A DNA stretch of 64,000 nt, taken from NCBI RefSeq assembly GCF_030652775.1, contig NZ_JAUSPS010000074.1, positions 1 to 64,000 of the forward strand, in the 5' to 3' direction. Of the stretch, positions 8,136-16,709 are shown in pieces (position 1 is the stretch's first letter; each line of letters starts with the position of its first letter). A program made the position numbers and the translations under genes. The notes beneath the pieces are model-generated. The model saw only the letters and a program-made list of their open reading frames with translations, was not told where the DNA came from and ran no database searches. Source of the DNA: Acetobacterium sp. Its GTDB lineage: Bacteria > Bacillota > Clostridia > Eubacteriales > Eubacteriaceae.

Positions 8136-9758
8136 TTAATTTTCAGAACTAAAGCGGGCGTAGCGCTCGATGATTTTCTCGGCGGTTTTAACTCCGTCCA
8201 CTGCGGAAGACATAATTCCCCCGGCATAACCGGCGCCCTCACCCATCGGGTAGAGTCCGGAAATATTGGCAACATGGTCGTCATTGCGGTTGATCCGAAC
8301 CGGCGAGGAACTCCGGGTTTCAACTCCGGTCATAATGCTGTCATCCATGGCAAAGCCGGTGATCTTTTTATCAAAGTGGAGCAGCGCTTCCTTCATGGTG
8401 GTGACCACATAATCCGGCAGGCAGTCTTTTAACTGGGCAAAGTTAAGACCCGGGGTATAGGTTGGTTTGACCCGACCCCAGTGAGTACTGGGTCGATCCG
8501 CCAGAAAATCGCCCACCAGTTGCGCTGGCGCATGGTAGTTTCGGCCACCCAGGGAAAAGGCTAGGCCTTCCCATTTTCTTTGAAAGGCGACCCCAGCCAG
8601 GGGATGGTCATCAGCGAAATCTTCGGGCTGTACCCCGACCAGCAGAGCGGCATTGGCATTTTCACCATCCCGGCGGTGCTCGCTCATGCCGTTGGTAACG
8701 ACCCCGTTTGCTTCAGAGGCTGCGGCCACCACATAGCCCCCGGGACACATACAGAAGGTGTAGGCAGAGCGGCCGTTGGGGGAATGGTAGGAGAGTTTAT
8801 AATCGGCGGCTCCCAGTCCGGCAGTGCCAGCGGCTGACCCGTATTGAGAGCCATCAATGAGGTGCTGAGGATGTTCAATCCGGACGCCTATCGAAAAGGC
8901 TTTCGGAGTCATGGTGACGCCGCGATCATAAAGCGTCGCAAAGGTATCCCGGGCACTGTGACCGATTCCCAGCAGGGCTACCTGGCAGTCCAGGGTTTCC
9001 TGTTCATTGATAATCAATCCGGTGAGCTGGCCGTCCTGAATTAAGAAATCAGTGACCCGGGATCGGAAGCGTACCTCACCACCACTTTCAATAATTTCCT
9101 TTCGGAGTGTCTTCACCGTTTCCCGGAGCAGATCGGTTCCGATATGAGGTTTGCTCAGATAGAGGATTTCCGCAGGAGCTCCGGCGGCAATAAAAGCTTC
9201 CAGAATACTCCGGCAGCGGGGGTCATTGATCAGGGTGGTCAGCTTGCCGTCAGAAAAGGTCCCGGCACCGCCTTCCCCGAATTGCACATTGCTTTCGGTA
9301 TCCAGCTCGCCAGTTTGCCAGAAGGTGTCGATTTTAACGGAGCGGATATCCACCTCATCACCCCGTTCCAGAATAATCGGGGCGTAACCATTTCTGGCCA
9401 ATATCAGACCGGCAAAAAGACCGGCGGGACCCATGCCGATGATCGCCGGCCTGAGATTCAGTGGTATATCTCCTGCCGTAACCGGTTGATAGGATAAATC
9501 CGGACTGGCGACAATGCCGGATTTGCTGACTTTTTTCAGAATAGCGGCCTCATTTTTCAGGCTGGCATCGACCGTATAGATGTAGACGATGGCATTTTTC
9601 TTGCGGGCGTCAACGGACTTTTTAAAGATAGAAAAGGTGAGTAAGTCCTTGGGGTTGATTTTTAGTTTGGCCAGAATGGCGTTTTTTAAGGCCTCTTTTT
9701 CAGCATCACTATTTTTAGCCTTCTGGATTTCGAGTTTGAGATTGGGAATTCGAATCAT
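8136..9758 (-). CDS. FAD-dependent oxidoreductase of the HI0933/FAD-dependent protein C type
   Basis: A 540-residue flavoprotein. An N-terminal alpha/beta domain of about 80 residues is followed by the dinucleotide-binding motif IIGMGPAGLFAGLILARNG. Further family signatures are VQFGEGGAGTFSDGKLTT, NGRSAYTFCMCPGGYVVAA and the C-terminal FAD motif GLYPMGEGAGYAGGIMSSAVDG. Proteins of this kind are widespread in clostridia and annotated only as FAD-dependent dehydrogenases, so no substrate is assigned. I start at the ATG at 9758, which has AGGAGG 5 nt upstream. The reading frame is open 30 codons further, but that extension has no ribosome binding site and an unlikely sequence. Confidence 0.85.
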   Translation of the reverse strand: MIRIPNLKLEIQKAKNSDAEKEALKNAILAKLKINPKDLLTFSIFKKSVDARKKNAIVYIYTVDASLKNEAAILKKVSKSGIVASPDLSYQPVTAGDIPLNLRPAIIGMGPAGLFAGLILARNGYAPIILERGDEVDIRSVKIDTFWQTGELDTESNVQFGEGGAGTFSDGKLTTLINDPRCRSILEAFIAAGAPAEILYLSKPHIGTDLLRETVKTLRKEIIESGGEVRFRSRVTDFLIQDGQLTGLIINEQETLDCQVALLGIGHSARDTFATLYDRGVTMTPKAFSIGVRIEHPQHLIDGSQYGSAAGTAGLGAADYKLSYHSPNGRSAYTFCMCPGGYVVAAASEANGVVTNGMSEHRRDGENANAALLVGVQPEDFADDHPLAGVAFQRKWEGLAFSLGGRNYHAPAQLVGDFLADRPSTHWGRVKPTYTPGLNFAQLKDCLPDYVVTTMKEALLHFDKKITGFAMDDSIMTGVETRSSSPVRINRNDDHVANISGLYPMGEGAGYAGGIMSSAVDGVKTAEKIIERYARFSSEN

Positions 9759-9941
9759 CCGATCCTCCTGTAGTGTTATTTGACAGAAATAATTATAACA
9801 TGGTTTTGTCAAAAGTATAAAAAAATTGGTGTAGTAGTGATAAATCATTTAAAGATCGGGGGATCGGCACAGCCTGGAGAGCGGTGCTTTGTAAAAGTTC
9901 TGTAAACCGTCATAAAAAAATCTTAAAAAGTCACATAAAAG

Positions 9942-9997
9942 TTGACAATTGAATAGAAAAGGGTATAATTTTTAAAATAGGAGTAAGTAATCACTCC
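9942..9997 (+). promoter_or_regulatory. Promoter of the TetR-che operon with a possible operator
   Basis: TTGACA (9942-9947), 16-bp spacer, TATAAT (9964-9969), close to consensus. Just downstream GGAGT (9980-9984) and ACTCC (9993-9997) form an imperfect 18-bp dyad that could bind the TetR protein encoded next. The operator role is a guess. The promoter itself is well supported. Confidence 0.75.
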
Positions 9998-10012
9998 GGT
10001 AGGAGGAACGTC

Positions 10013-10603
10013 ATGCAAAAATCATTGATTAAAAGGCATGAAAGCATCATCGTCTCAACCATCCAAACAATGAATGCCGTGGGGCTTCAAAATCTATCCA
10101 CCAAAATGATTGCCAATCAGGAAGGCGTTTCAGAAGGAACCCTATTCCGGCATTTTAAAACTAAAACTGATATTATGCTGGCAGTGGTGGATCATTTTTC
10201 TCAGTATGACGACGCCATCATTGAAACCTGCCGACAAAAGAAATTTTCGCCGCTAGAAGCGATTCGCTACTTTTATAACGCCTATGCCGAATATTATCAG
10301 AACTATCCGGAAATAACGGTGGTGGTTCAAGCTTATGACAGCCTGATGTGCGATGCGGAATTGTCGGAAAAAGTCAGTTCAATCATTTATAAACGAGCTG
10401 ATTTTATTATAAAAACCATTAAAGAAGCCATTGATCAGAAAATCATCCTCTCGAATCTGGATCCGGCGGTGCTGGAAAATATTCTCACCGGCGGCAGCAA
10501 GGAAATCTGTCTGAAGTGGCGAATGGCGAGGTACAGTTTTTCGATCAAAGAAAAAAGCGCCGAAATGGTTGAAATGCTGTTAAGCGGTTTTATCGAAAAA
10601 TGA
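10013..10603 (+). CDS. TetR-family transcriptional regulator leading the che operon
   Basis: A 196-residue protein. The N-terminal helix-turn-helix at about residues 25-48 (STKMIANQEGVSEGTLFRHF) is typical of TetR. The rest is an all-helical ligand-binding/dimer domain without a recognisable effector signature. It is the first gene after a near-consensus promoter and ends 17 nt before cheA, so it is probably co-transcribed with the chemotaxis-like genes and represses its own operon. A TetR protein heading a che operon is unusual. The start is set by AGGAGG 7 nt upstream. Confidence 0.88.
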   Translation: MQKSLIKRHESIIVSTIQTMNAVGLQNLSTKMIANQEGVSEGTLFRHFKTKTDIMLAVVDHFSQYDDAIIETCRQKKFSPLEAIRYFYNAYAEYYQNYPEITVVVQAYDSLMCDAELSEKVSSIIYKRADFIIKTIKEAIDQKIILSNLDPAVLENILTGGSKEICLKWRMARYSFSIKEKSAEMVEMLLSGFIEK

Positions 10604-10620
10604 AATAAGGAGGAACGCCA

Positions 10621-12699
10621 TTGGCAGAGCAATATATGAACGATCCGATGCAGGAAGTTTTTATTTTTGAAACTTCCCAGCAATTGGAACAAATGGAACA
10701 GTCGGTGATTAAGACCGAAGCCTTGGGTAGCTATCCCAGTGAAACTATCAATGAAATATTCAGGATCATGCATACTATCAAAAGTTCGGCGGCGATGATG
10801 CTGATCAATAACATGTCGGTGGTGGCTCATACGACCGAAGATATGTTCTACTTTATTCGGGAAGAAAAGCCGCAGTTCATCGATGTTTCAACTCTTTCGG
10901 ATCTGGTCTTCGAAGGCATTGACTTTATGAAATCGGAACTGGATAAAATAAAAAATGGCGCGGAAGCCGATGGCAACCCGGAAACCCTGATTGATAAGAT
11001 CAAAGCGCACCTGAAGATTCTCAAAGAGAATAATAATCTGACCGATTCCCAGGCGGTTAATAATGAGCCGGTTACCGAAAAATATTATATCAGTTCCAAC
11101 AAAGCGGCAAAAATCAGCGAAGTAAAAACCTATCAGGCACTTCTTCAATTTGAAGAAGATTGCGGGATGGAAAACATCCGGGCATTCACCGTGGTTCATA
11201 ACTTAAAGGAGATTACCGATTCGTTTAAGTGTACGCCAGAGGATGTCATCAATGATCCGGATTGTGTCGAGATCATTAAGCGTGATGGTTTTATGCTGCA
11301 GATTAAAACTGCGGAATCCCAAGAAAAACTGGAAGCTTTTTTCCGTACCATGGCATTTATCGATCAGATTGAGCTCACTGAAATAAACGAACTTCAGGAA
11401 ATTCGGGAAGGACTGAATATCGTCATATCTGATGAAGCCATCATGGTTCCTCAGCTTAAAAACCCGGCCTGCGAAATGAGCCCAGTCAAAGAATCGCCGG
11501 TAGCTAATGGAAATCATAGCCAGAGCATGATTTCAGTTAGCGTTGAAAAGCTCGATAAACTGATGAATCTGGTCGGCGAGATGGTCATTTCAGAAGCGAT
11601 GGTCACCCAAAACCCGGATCTCAAGGGACTGGTGCTGGAAAATTTCAGTAAATCTGCCCGACAGCTGAAAAAAATTACCAACGAACTCCAGGATATGGTC
11701 ATGTCCATCCGGATGGTTCCTCTGGGGCCGACCTTTTTTAAGATGAACCGGATTGTCCGGGACATCAGTAAAAAGCTGGGTAAGGAAATGAACCTGAAAA
11801 TTCTCGGTGAAGAAACCGAAGTTGATAAGAACATTATTGAGCAGATTGGTGATCCGCTGATGCATATTGTCAGAAACTCGGCCGATCATGGGATTGAAAT
11901 GGCTGATACCCGGATCCGTCAGGGAAAACCCCAGACTGGAACGATTACCCTGGAGGCCAAAAACGCCGGTGGTGAGGTTTTGATCATCATCCGGGATGAC
12001 GGCAAGGGTTTGAGTCGTGATGGAATCCTGAAAAAAGCGCTGGAAAACGGCCTGGTCGGGGATGAAGCGACCCATATGACTGATACCGAAGTGTTCAACC
12101 TGATTTTCTTGCCCGGCTTTTCAACCAAGGAAGCGGTGACTGAGTTTTCCGGCCGGGGCGTTGGCATGGACGTGGTAGCCAAAAATATTGAAGCGGTAGG
12201 CGGCAATATTCTGGTCGAAAGTGTGGAAGGCCAGGGCACCACGATTACCCTGAAAATTCCCCTGACCCTGGCAATCATTGAAGGGATGAATATTCGGGTT
12301 GGCGAAAGCTGTTATACCCTGCCGATTATGTCCATTAAAGAATCCTTTATTCCTAAAGCCCAGGAAGTCTTCCGGGATACCGATGAAAATGAAATGATCA
12401 TGATTCGGGGCCAGTGCTACCCGATTATGCGGCTCAAAGAACATTACCAGGTTAAAACCGGAGCAACTCAGATTGAGGATGGCATTTTGATTATGCTGGA
12501 GGGAGAAACCAAAAGCACTTGTCTTTTTGCCGATGAATTATTGGGAGAGCAGCAGGTAGTGGTTAAAACCCTGCCCAAGTATATTAGGCGGATGAAAAAA
12601 ATCGAGGGGTTGGCCGGTTGTACCTTGCTGGGGGATGGCAATATCAGCCTGATTCTGGATGTCAATGGCCTAATTACTCAGAAAAGATTCAAAAACTAG
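10621..12699 (+). CDS. cheA: Chemotaxis-type histidine kinase CheA
   Basis: A 692-residue kinase with the CheA order: P1/HPt with phospho-His51 in MHTIKSSAAMM, a P2-like domain about 165-250, P3 dimerisation about 300-360, an ATPase domain (N box HIVRNSADHGIE, then DDGKGL and GRGVGMDVV), and a C-terminal CheW-like domain from about 525. It starts with TTG, chosen because AAGGAGG lies 7 nt upstream and the next ATG would cut into P1. It would phosphorylate a receiver such as the stand-alone regulator at 19841. The usual CheB target in this operon cannot accept phosphate (see cheB). Confidence 0.95.
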   Translation: MAEQYMNDPMQEVFIFETSQQLEQMEQSVIKTEALGSYPSETINEIFRIMHTIKSSAAMMLINNMSVVAHTTEDMFYFIREEKPQFIDVSTLSDLVFEGIDFMKSELDKIKNGAEADGNPETLIDKIKAHLKILKENNNLTDSQAVNNEPVTEKYYISSNKAAKISEVKTYQALLQFEEDCGMENIRAFTVVHNLKEITDSFKCTPEDVINDPDCVEIIKRDGFMLQIKTAESQEKLEAFFRTMAFIDQIELTEINELQEIREGLNIVISDEAIMVPQLKNPACEMSPVKESPVANGNHSQSMISVSVEKLDKLMNLVGEMVISEAMVTQNPDLKGLVLENFSKSARQLKKITNELQDMVMSIRMVPLGPTFFKMNRIVRDISKKLGKEMNLKILGEETEVDKNIIEQIGDPLMHIVRNSADHGIEMADTRIRQGKPQTGTITLEAKNAGGEVLIIIRDDGKGLSRDGILKKALENGLVGDEATHMTDTEVFNLIFLPGFSTKEAVTEFSGRGVGMDVVAKNIEAVGGNILVESVEGQGTTITLKIPLTLAIIEGMNIRVGESCYTLPIMSIKESFIPKAQEVFRDTDENEMIMIRGQCYPIMRLKEHYQVKTGATQIEDGILIMLEGETKSTCLFADELLGEQQVVVKTLPKYIRRMKKIEGLAGCTLLGDGNISLILDVNGLITQKRFKN

Positions 12700-12726
12700 T
12701 AATCACGAAATAGAGGAGGCGATACG

Positions 12727-13233
12727 ATGGCGGAAGAGTTTGATGAATTTGATGAACTGGAGCTGGAAGAGGATGATGAAACCGAAGAGGGGAAGTATTT
12801 AACCTTTAATCTGGATAACGAAGCCTATGGTCTTGAAATCATTTATGTCACCGAAATAATCGGGATTCAGAAAATAACGGAAGTACCGGAGCTGCCAGAA
12901 TATGTCAAAGGGATTATGAGTTTACGGGGACAGATCATTCCGGTGGTGGATGTGCGGCTTCGCTTTGGGAAACCCAGTCGCGACTACGATGAGCGTACCT
13001 GTGTGATCGTCGTTGAGATTGCTGATATAACGGTTGGGTTGATCGTCGATGGGGTGGCCGAGGTAGTGGCCATTCCCGAGGAAGAAATTGTTCCCCATCC
13101 GGATCTGGATGAAACTGACAGCCAGCAATTTGTAAGAGGGATCGGGAAAGTTGGAACAGCGGTTAAGCTGATTCTGGACTGCCAGAAATTGCTTGAAGAC
13201 GATGAAATGGAAAACCCCAGTCAGGAAGCCTGA
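12727..13233 (+). CDS. cheW: Chemotaxis coupling protein CheW
   Basis: A 168-residue protein. After a very acidic leader of about 25 residues (Asp/Glu-rich) comes a full CheW domain with the signatures YVKGIMSLRGQIIPVVDVRLRFG and FVRGIGKVG. It links the MCP encoded next to CheA. It lies 27 nt after cheA with an AGGAGG ribosome binding site, in the same operon. Confidence 0.95.
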   Translation: MAEEFDEFDELELEEDDETEEGKYLTFNLDNEAYGLEIIYVTEIIGIQKITEVPELPEYVKGIMSLRGQIIPVVDVRLRFGKPSRDYDERTCVIVVEIADITVGLIVDGVAEVVAIPEEEIVPHPDLDETDSQQFVRGIGKVGTAVKLILDCQKLLEDDEMENPSQEA

Positions 13234-13279
13234 TTTGTATATAAGGAACAAATAAAAAATTTGATGGAGGAAACACAAA

Positions 13280-14959
13280 ATGCAATTTTTCAAGAACCTT
13301 AAAATAAAGCAAAAGCTGGTCACCTGTTTTATCTTGCTGGCAGTTGTTACCGGAGTTGTCGGGGTGTTTGGCATCTATACTATGAATACCATTAATACCC
13401 AGTCGGAAAGCATGTATTATAATAATCTGGTCCCTTCCCAGAAATTGGCCAGCATTCATGCTGCCATTGAGGATATCCGGGCCAACCAGCTGTTGGCAGT
13501 TTATGAACGTAATCCGGGAACGCTACAAACTCGACTGGATGCTATTAGTGCGGCGGTAGAAAGCGATAATGCGCTGTTAAAAGAGTATGAAGCAACGATC
13601 CGGGACGACGAAAATAGAACCATGTATACTAACCTGACTGAAAGTCTCGTTTCTTACCGGGAATTGCGCAATGCCAATTTAGAGTTGGTAAAAGCGCAAA
13701 AATATGATGAAGCTCAGGCCGGACTTGATAAGGTCACCCAGGCGAGACAGACTGTTGATGCGGATTTGGAAGCTTTAATCGCCTACAATACCACCCAGGC
13801 TGAAGGTGTTTTAACACAGAATACTGCTGATTTCAAAACTCAGAGTACCATGATGATCATCTTTATCGTCGTGGGAATTGGATTGGCAGTAGGATTGGGA
13901 TTGATGGTTGCCAATATGATCAGCAAACCCTTACGACGAATGGTTGACTCAGCCGAGGAAATTGCCAATGGCAATCTGGATGTGAACGTGACAATCGACA
14001 GCCGCGATGAAGTCGGCGAACTGGGTCAGGCTTTTATAAAGATGACCGACCATATCAATGAAATTATGACCAATATTGATTCCGCTGCTGAACAGGTAGC
14101 CGATGGTTCCAAACAGATTGCTGATTCCAGTATGAGTCTGTCTCAGGGAGCTACCGAACAGGCCGCCTCGATTGAACAATTGACCGCCTCGATTGAAGAA
14201 ATTTCTGCCCAGACTCGCCTTAATGCCGATAATGCCAATGAGGCCAATGAATTGGCGGAAAGCACCAGAGAAAACGCCATTAAGGGAAATAACGAAATGA
14301 AACGGATGCTGGAATCGATGGAAGAAATCAACGAATCTTCAGCTAATATTTCTAAAATCATTAAGGTCATTGACGAGATTGCCTTCCAGACCAATATTTT
14401 GGCCTTGAACGCTGCTGTGGAAGCCGCCCGGGCCAGGCAGCATGGTAAAGGATTTGCAGTCGTTGCCGAAGAAGTCAGAAATCTGGCGGCCCGATCAGCC
14501 GACGCTGCTAAAGAAACCACCCGAATGATCGAAGGATCCATTAAAAAGGTGGACGATGGCACTAAAATTGCCACCACCACCGCAGTAGCCCTTAATAAGA
14601 TTGTTGATGATGTGGCTAAAGTCTCCGGTATTGTCGGAAATATTGCCTCGGCTTCCAACGAACAAGCCATTGGCATTTCTCAGATCAACCAGGGTATCAT
14701 GCAGGTTTCCGAAGTTGTTCAAATGAACTCAGCTACCTCGGAAGAAAGTGCCTCTGCCAGTGAAGAATTATCCAGTCAGGCAGAACTGTTAAGAGAACAG
14801 GCCGCCCGGTTTAGTTTGAAAAAATCCAGCCGTTTTGCCTACCGGAGCACCGAAGAAACAGCACTCGAAAGCCGAGGAGTCCGGAGAGAACCGGCCAATA
14901 ACCCGGTTTCAAAACCCACCCGCATTGCGTTGTCCGATAATGAATTTGGAAAATATTAA
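13280..14959 (+). CDS. Methyl-accepting chemotaxis protein
   Basis: A 559-residue membrane receptor. TM1 is at about residues 13-35, followed by a four-helix-bundle type sensor (about 35-185), TM2 at about 190-213, HAMP about 213-265, and a long signalling coiled coil. The hairpin tip reads EIAFQTNILALNAAVEAARAR then QHGKGFAVVAEEVR. The near-invariant Gly-Glu of the tip is replaced by Arg386-Gln387 (codons AGG and CAG, each one base from the usual ones). The tip contacts CheA and CheW, so this could alter coupling. The ligand is unknown. GGAGG precedes the ATG. It is part of the che operon between cheW and cheB. Confidence 0.93.
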   Translation: MQFFKNLKIKQKLVTCFILLAVVTGVVGVFGIYTMNTINTQSESMYYNNLVPSQKLASIHAAIEDIRANQLLAVYERNPGTLQTRLDAISAAVESDNALLKEYEATIRDDENRTMYTNLTESLVSYRELRNANLELVKAQKYDEAQAGLDKVTQARQTVDADLEALIAYNTTQAEGVLTQNTADFKTQSTMMIIFIVVGIGLAVGLGLMVANMISKPLRRMVDSAEEIANGNLDVNVTIDSRDEVGELGQAFIKMTDHINEIMTNIDSAAEQVADGSKQIADSSMSLSQGATEQAASIEQLTASIEEISAQTRLNADNANEANELAESTRENAIKGNNEMKRMLESMEEINESSANISKIIKVIDEIAFQTNILALNAAVEAARARQHGKGFAVVAEEVRNLAARSADAAKETTRMIEGSIKKVDDGTKIATTTAVALNKIVDDVAKVSGIVGNIASASNEQAIGISQINQGIMQVSEVVQMNSATSEESASASEELSSQAELLREQAARFSLKKSSRFAYRSTEETALESRGVRREPANNPVSKPTRIALSDNEFGKY

Positions 14960-15057
14960 AGAAAAGTCGGAAAAATGGGTATAAAGTAATTTAATCAGGC
15001 AAAAAGAACTTGAAATTTAAGCCCTCAAGCTAGTCAAATAATTGATTTTAACAGGTT

Positions 15058-15086
15058 GTACCCACTAGTTGATCGCTGGTGGGTAC
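15058..15086 (+). other. Stem-loop in the MCP-cheB gap
   Basis: GTACCCAC (15058-15065) pairs with GTGGGTAC (15079-15086) in the 164-bp gap between the MCP gene and cheB. No T-run follows, so it is not a standard terminator. It may tune expression or stability of the downstream message. Confidence 0.45.
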
Positions 15087-15123
15087 TAATGATTTCTCAA
15101 GCGGGCAGAAAGGATGAGAAAAA

Positions 15124-16170
15124 ATGCGAAAGAAAAATCAGATCAGCGTTCTCGTCGTGGATGACAGCAAGTCGTTCCGGGAAATGCTGGCTCGCAAACT
15201 GTCCGCTGACCCACAGATCCAGGTCGTTGCCACCGCCGGTGATGCCTTTGAGGCTCGGGATAAAATTCTCAGATACGATCTTGATCTGATTGTCTGTAGT
15301 CAGGAAATACCAAAAATGAGTGGCATCGAATTTATTAAGCGGCTGTTGCCCCAATATCCGCTGCCGGTGGTGATGATCAGCGATACCCAGATCGGAGCGG
15401 CGGCCAGAAAGGCCGGCGCCCACGATTTTGTCGAGAAACCTAATCCCAGGTCAACAAAAACCGTTGAAGATTTTCTCATTGAGCTGACTCTGAAGATCCG
15501 TCTGGCCGTCAAGAGCGGGATCTTCTTTCCGGAAAAAAATCTGGCAACGCAAAGAATTGATAACAATCAAATATCGCAATTATCAGTCAATGGGCAGTCG
15601 CCGGACAGGCTTATTGCTATTGGAGCGTCAACCGGCGGTACCGAAGCAATTTATCATATCCTTAAAAATCTGCGGGCGGATTGCCCGGGAATCCTGATTG
15701 TTCAGCATATTCCACCAGTGTTTTCAAAAATGTTTGCCGAACGACTGGATAGCCAGACCTCCTTACGTTGTAAAGAAGCCCAATCCGGGGATTATCTGGA
15801 AACGGGAAGGGTATATATTGCTCCCGGAGATCAGCACATGCGGATTAAACGGATTGGCCATAAGTACCGGGTGGAAGTGTTTCCCGGGGAAAAAGTCAAT
15901 GGGCATTGTCCTTCGGTGGATATGCTTTTTGATTCAGTGGCTCGCGAAGCTGGCGCTCGGGCGATTGGGGTATTACTGACAGGAATGGGTAATGACGGCG
16001 CCAAAGGTCTGCTTGATATCCGGCGCCACGGCGGGCACACGATTGGTCAGGATGAGGCATCCTCGGTGGTCTATGGGATGAACAAGGTTGCCTATAATAT
16101 GGGGGCGGTGTTGGTTCAGTCTGCTTTGGAAAACATTCATCATTGCATTCTCTCAGCATTAAAGGAATAG
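15124..16170 (+). CDS. cheB: CheB-type methylesterase with a receiver lacking the phosphorylation Asp
   Basis: A 348-residue protein of receiver plus CheB methylesterase domain. The esterase half has the catalytic triad motifs IGASTGGTEA (Ser), QHIPPVF (His) and LLTGMGNDGA (Asp), and should be able to demethylate or deamidate receptor glutamates. The receiver keeps the acid pocket Asp13-Asp14, the switch Ser in VVMISD and the Lys in VEKP, but the acceptor position reads VCSQEIPKMSG: Ser59 (AGT, 15298-15300) stands where Asp should be. It therefore should not be controlled by CheA phosphotransfer. The esterase may be constitutively free or regulated another way. No cheR gene is present in the window. 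Confidence 0.92.
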   Translation: MRKKNQISVLVVDDSKSFREMLARKLSADPQIQVVATAGDAFEARDKILRYDLDLIVCSQEIPKMSGIEFIKRLLPQYPLPVVMISDTQIGAAARKAGAHDFVEKPNPRSTKTVEDFLIELTLKIRLAVKSGIFFPEKNLATQRIDNNQISQLSVNGQSPDRLIAIGASTGGTEAIYHILKNLRADCPGILIVQHIPPVFSKMFAERLDSQTSLRCKEAQSGDYLETGRVYIAPGDQHMRIKRIGHKYRVEVFPGEKVNGHCPSVDMLFDSVAREAGARAIGVLLTGMGNDGAKGLLDIRRHGGHTIGQDEASSVVYGMNKVAYNMGAVLVQSALENIHHCILSALKE

Positions 16171-16178
16171 GTGAAACG

Positions 16179-16649
16179 ATGATAAAAATAATCGGGATCG
16201 GCGAAATGGCCATTTCCAACAATTGTAATGATATTATAAAGACCTTTGCCTTAGGCTCATGTCTGGGGATCACAGCTTATTCACCGATCCGGAAAGTCGG
16301 GGGGATCATTCATATTGCGCTGCCCCGACCGGCCCGGAGAGAAGATGCGATCGACCGCCATTGTTACTATGCCACCACCGGATTGCCCTATTTTATTGAT
16401 CAGTTTTCCAGTAAATATGGGTGTTTGAAAAATGAACTGGTGATCCGCATTTTTGGCGGAGCCGAATCCATGCGTCATAATGATACCTTCAATGTCGGCC
16501 AGCATAACCTGGAAATCACCCAACAGATTCTCAAAGACATGAATCTGGACATTCAGTATGCCGAAACCGGTGCGAAAGTCAGCCGTACCATTGAGTTGGA
16601 GGTAGCCAGCGGCGATATTAATATCTGGCATCAGAATATGATTATCTGA
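16179..16649 (+). CDS. cheD: Chemoreceptor glutamine deamidase CheD
   Basis: A 156-residue CheD: the catalytic Cys and His lie in ALGSCLGITAYSP and GGIIHIALP, and FNVGQHN supplies the conserved Thr-like region. CheD deamidates receptor glutamines and often works with CheC, which is absent here. I start at the ATG at 16179, 8 nt after cheB, with AGGAATAGGTG upstream. An in-frame ATG at 16143 would overlap cheB by 28 nt and add non-family residues. Confidence 0.92.
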   Translation: MIKIIGIGEMAISNNCNDIIKTFALGSCLGITAYSPIRKVGGIIHIALPRPARREDAIDRHCYYATTGLPYFIDQFSSKYGCLKNELVIRIFGGAESMRHNDTFNVGQHNLEITQQILKDMNLDIQYAETGAKVSRTIELEVASGDINIWHQNMII

Positions 16650-16709
16650 CGGTTAACCCGTCACAATCCTGATAATTATCAGATAAAACATAGAAAAGGG
16701 AGACTTAAA

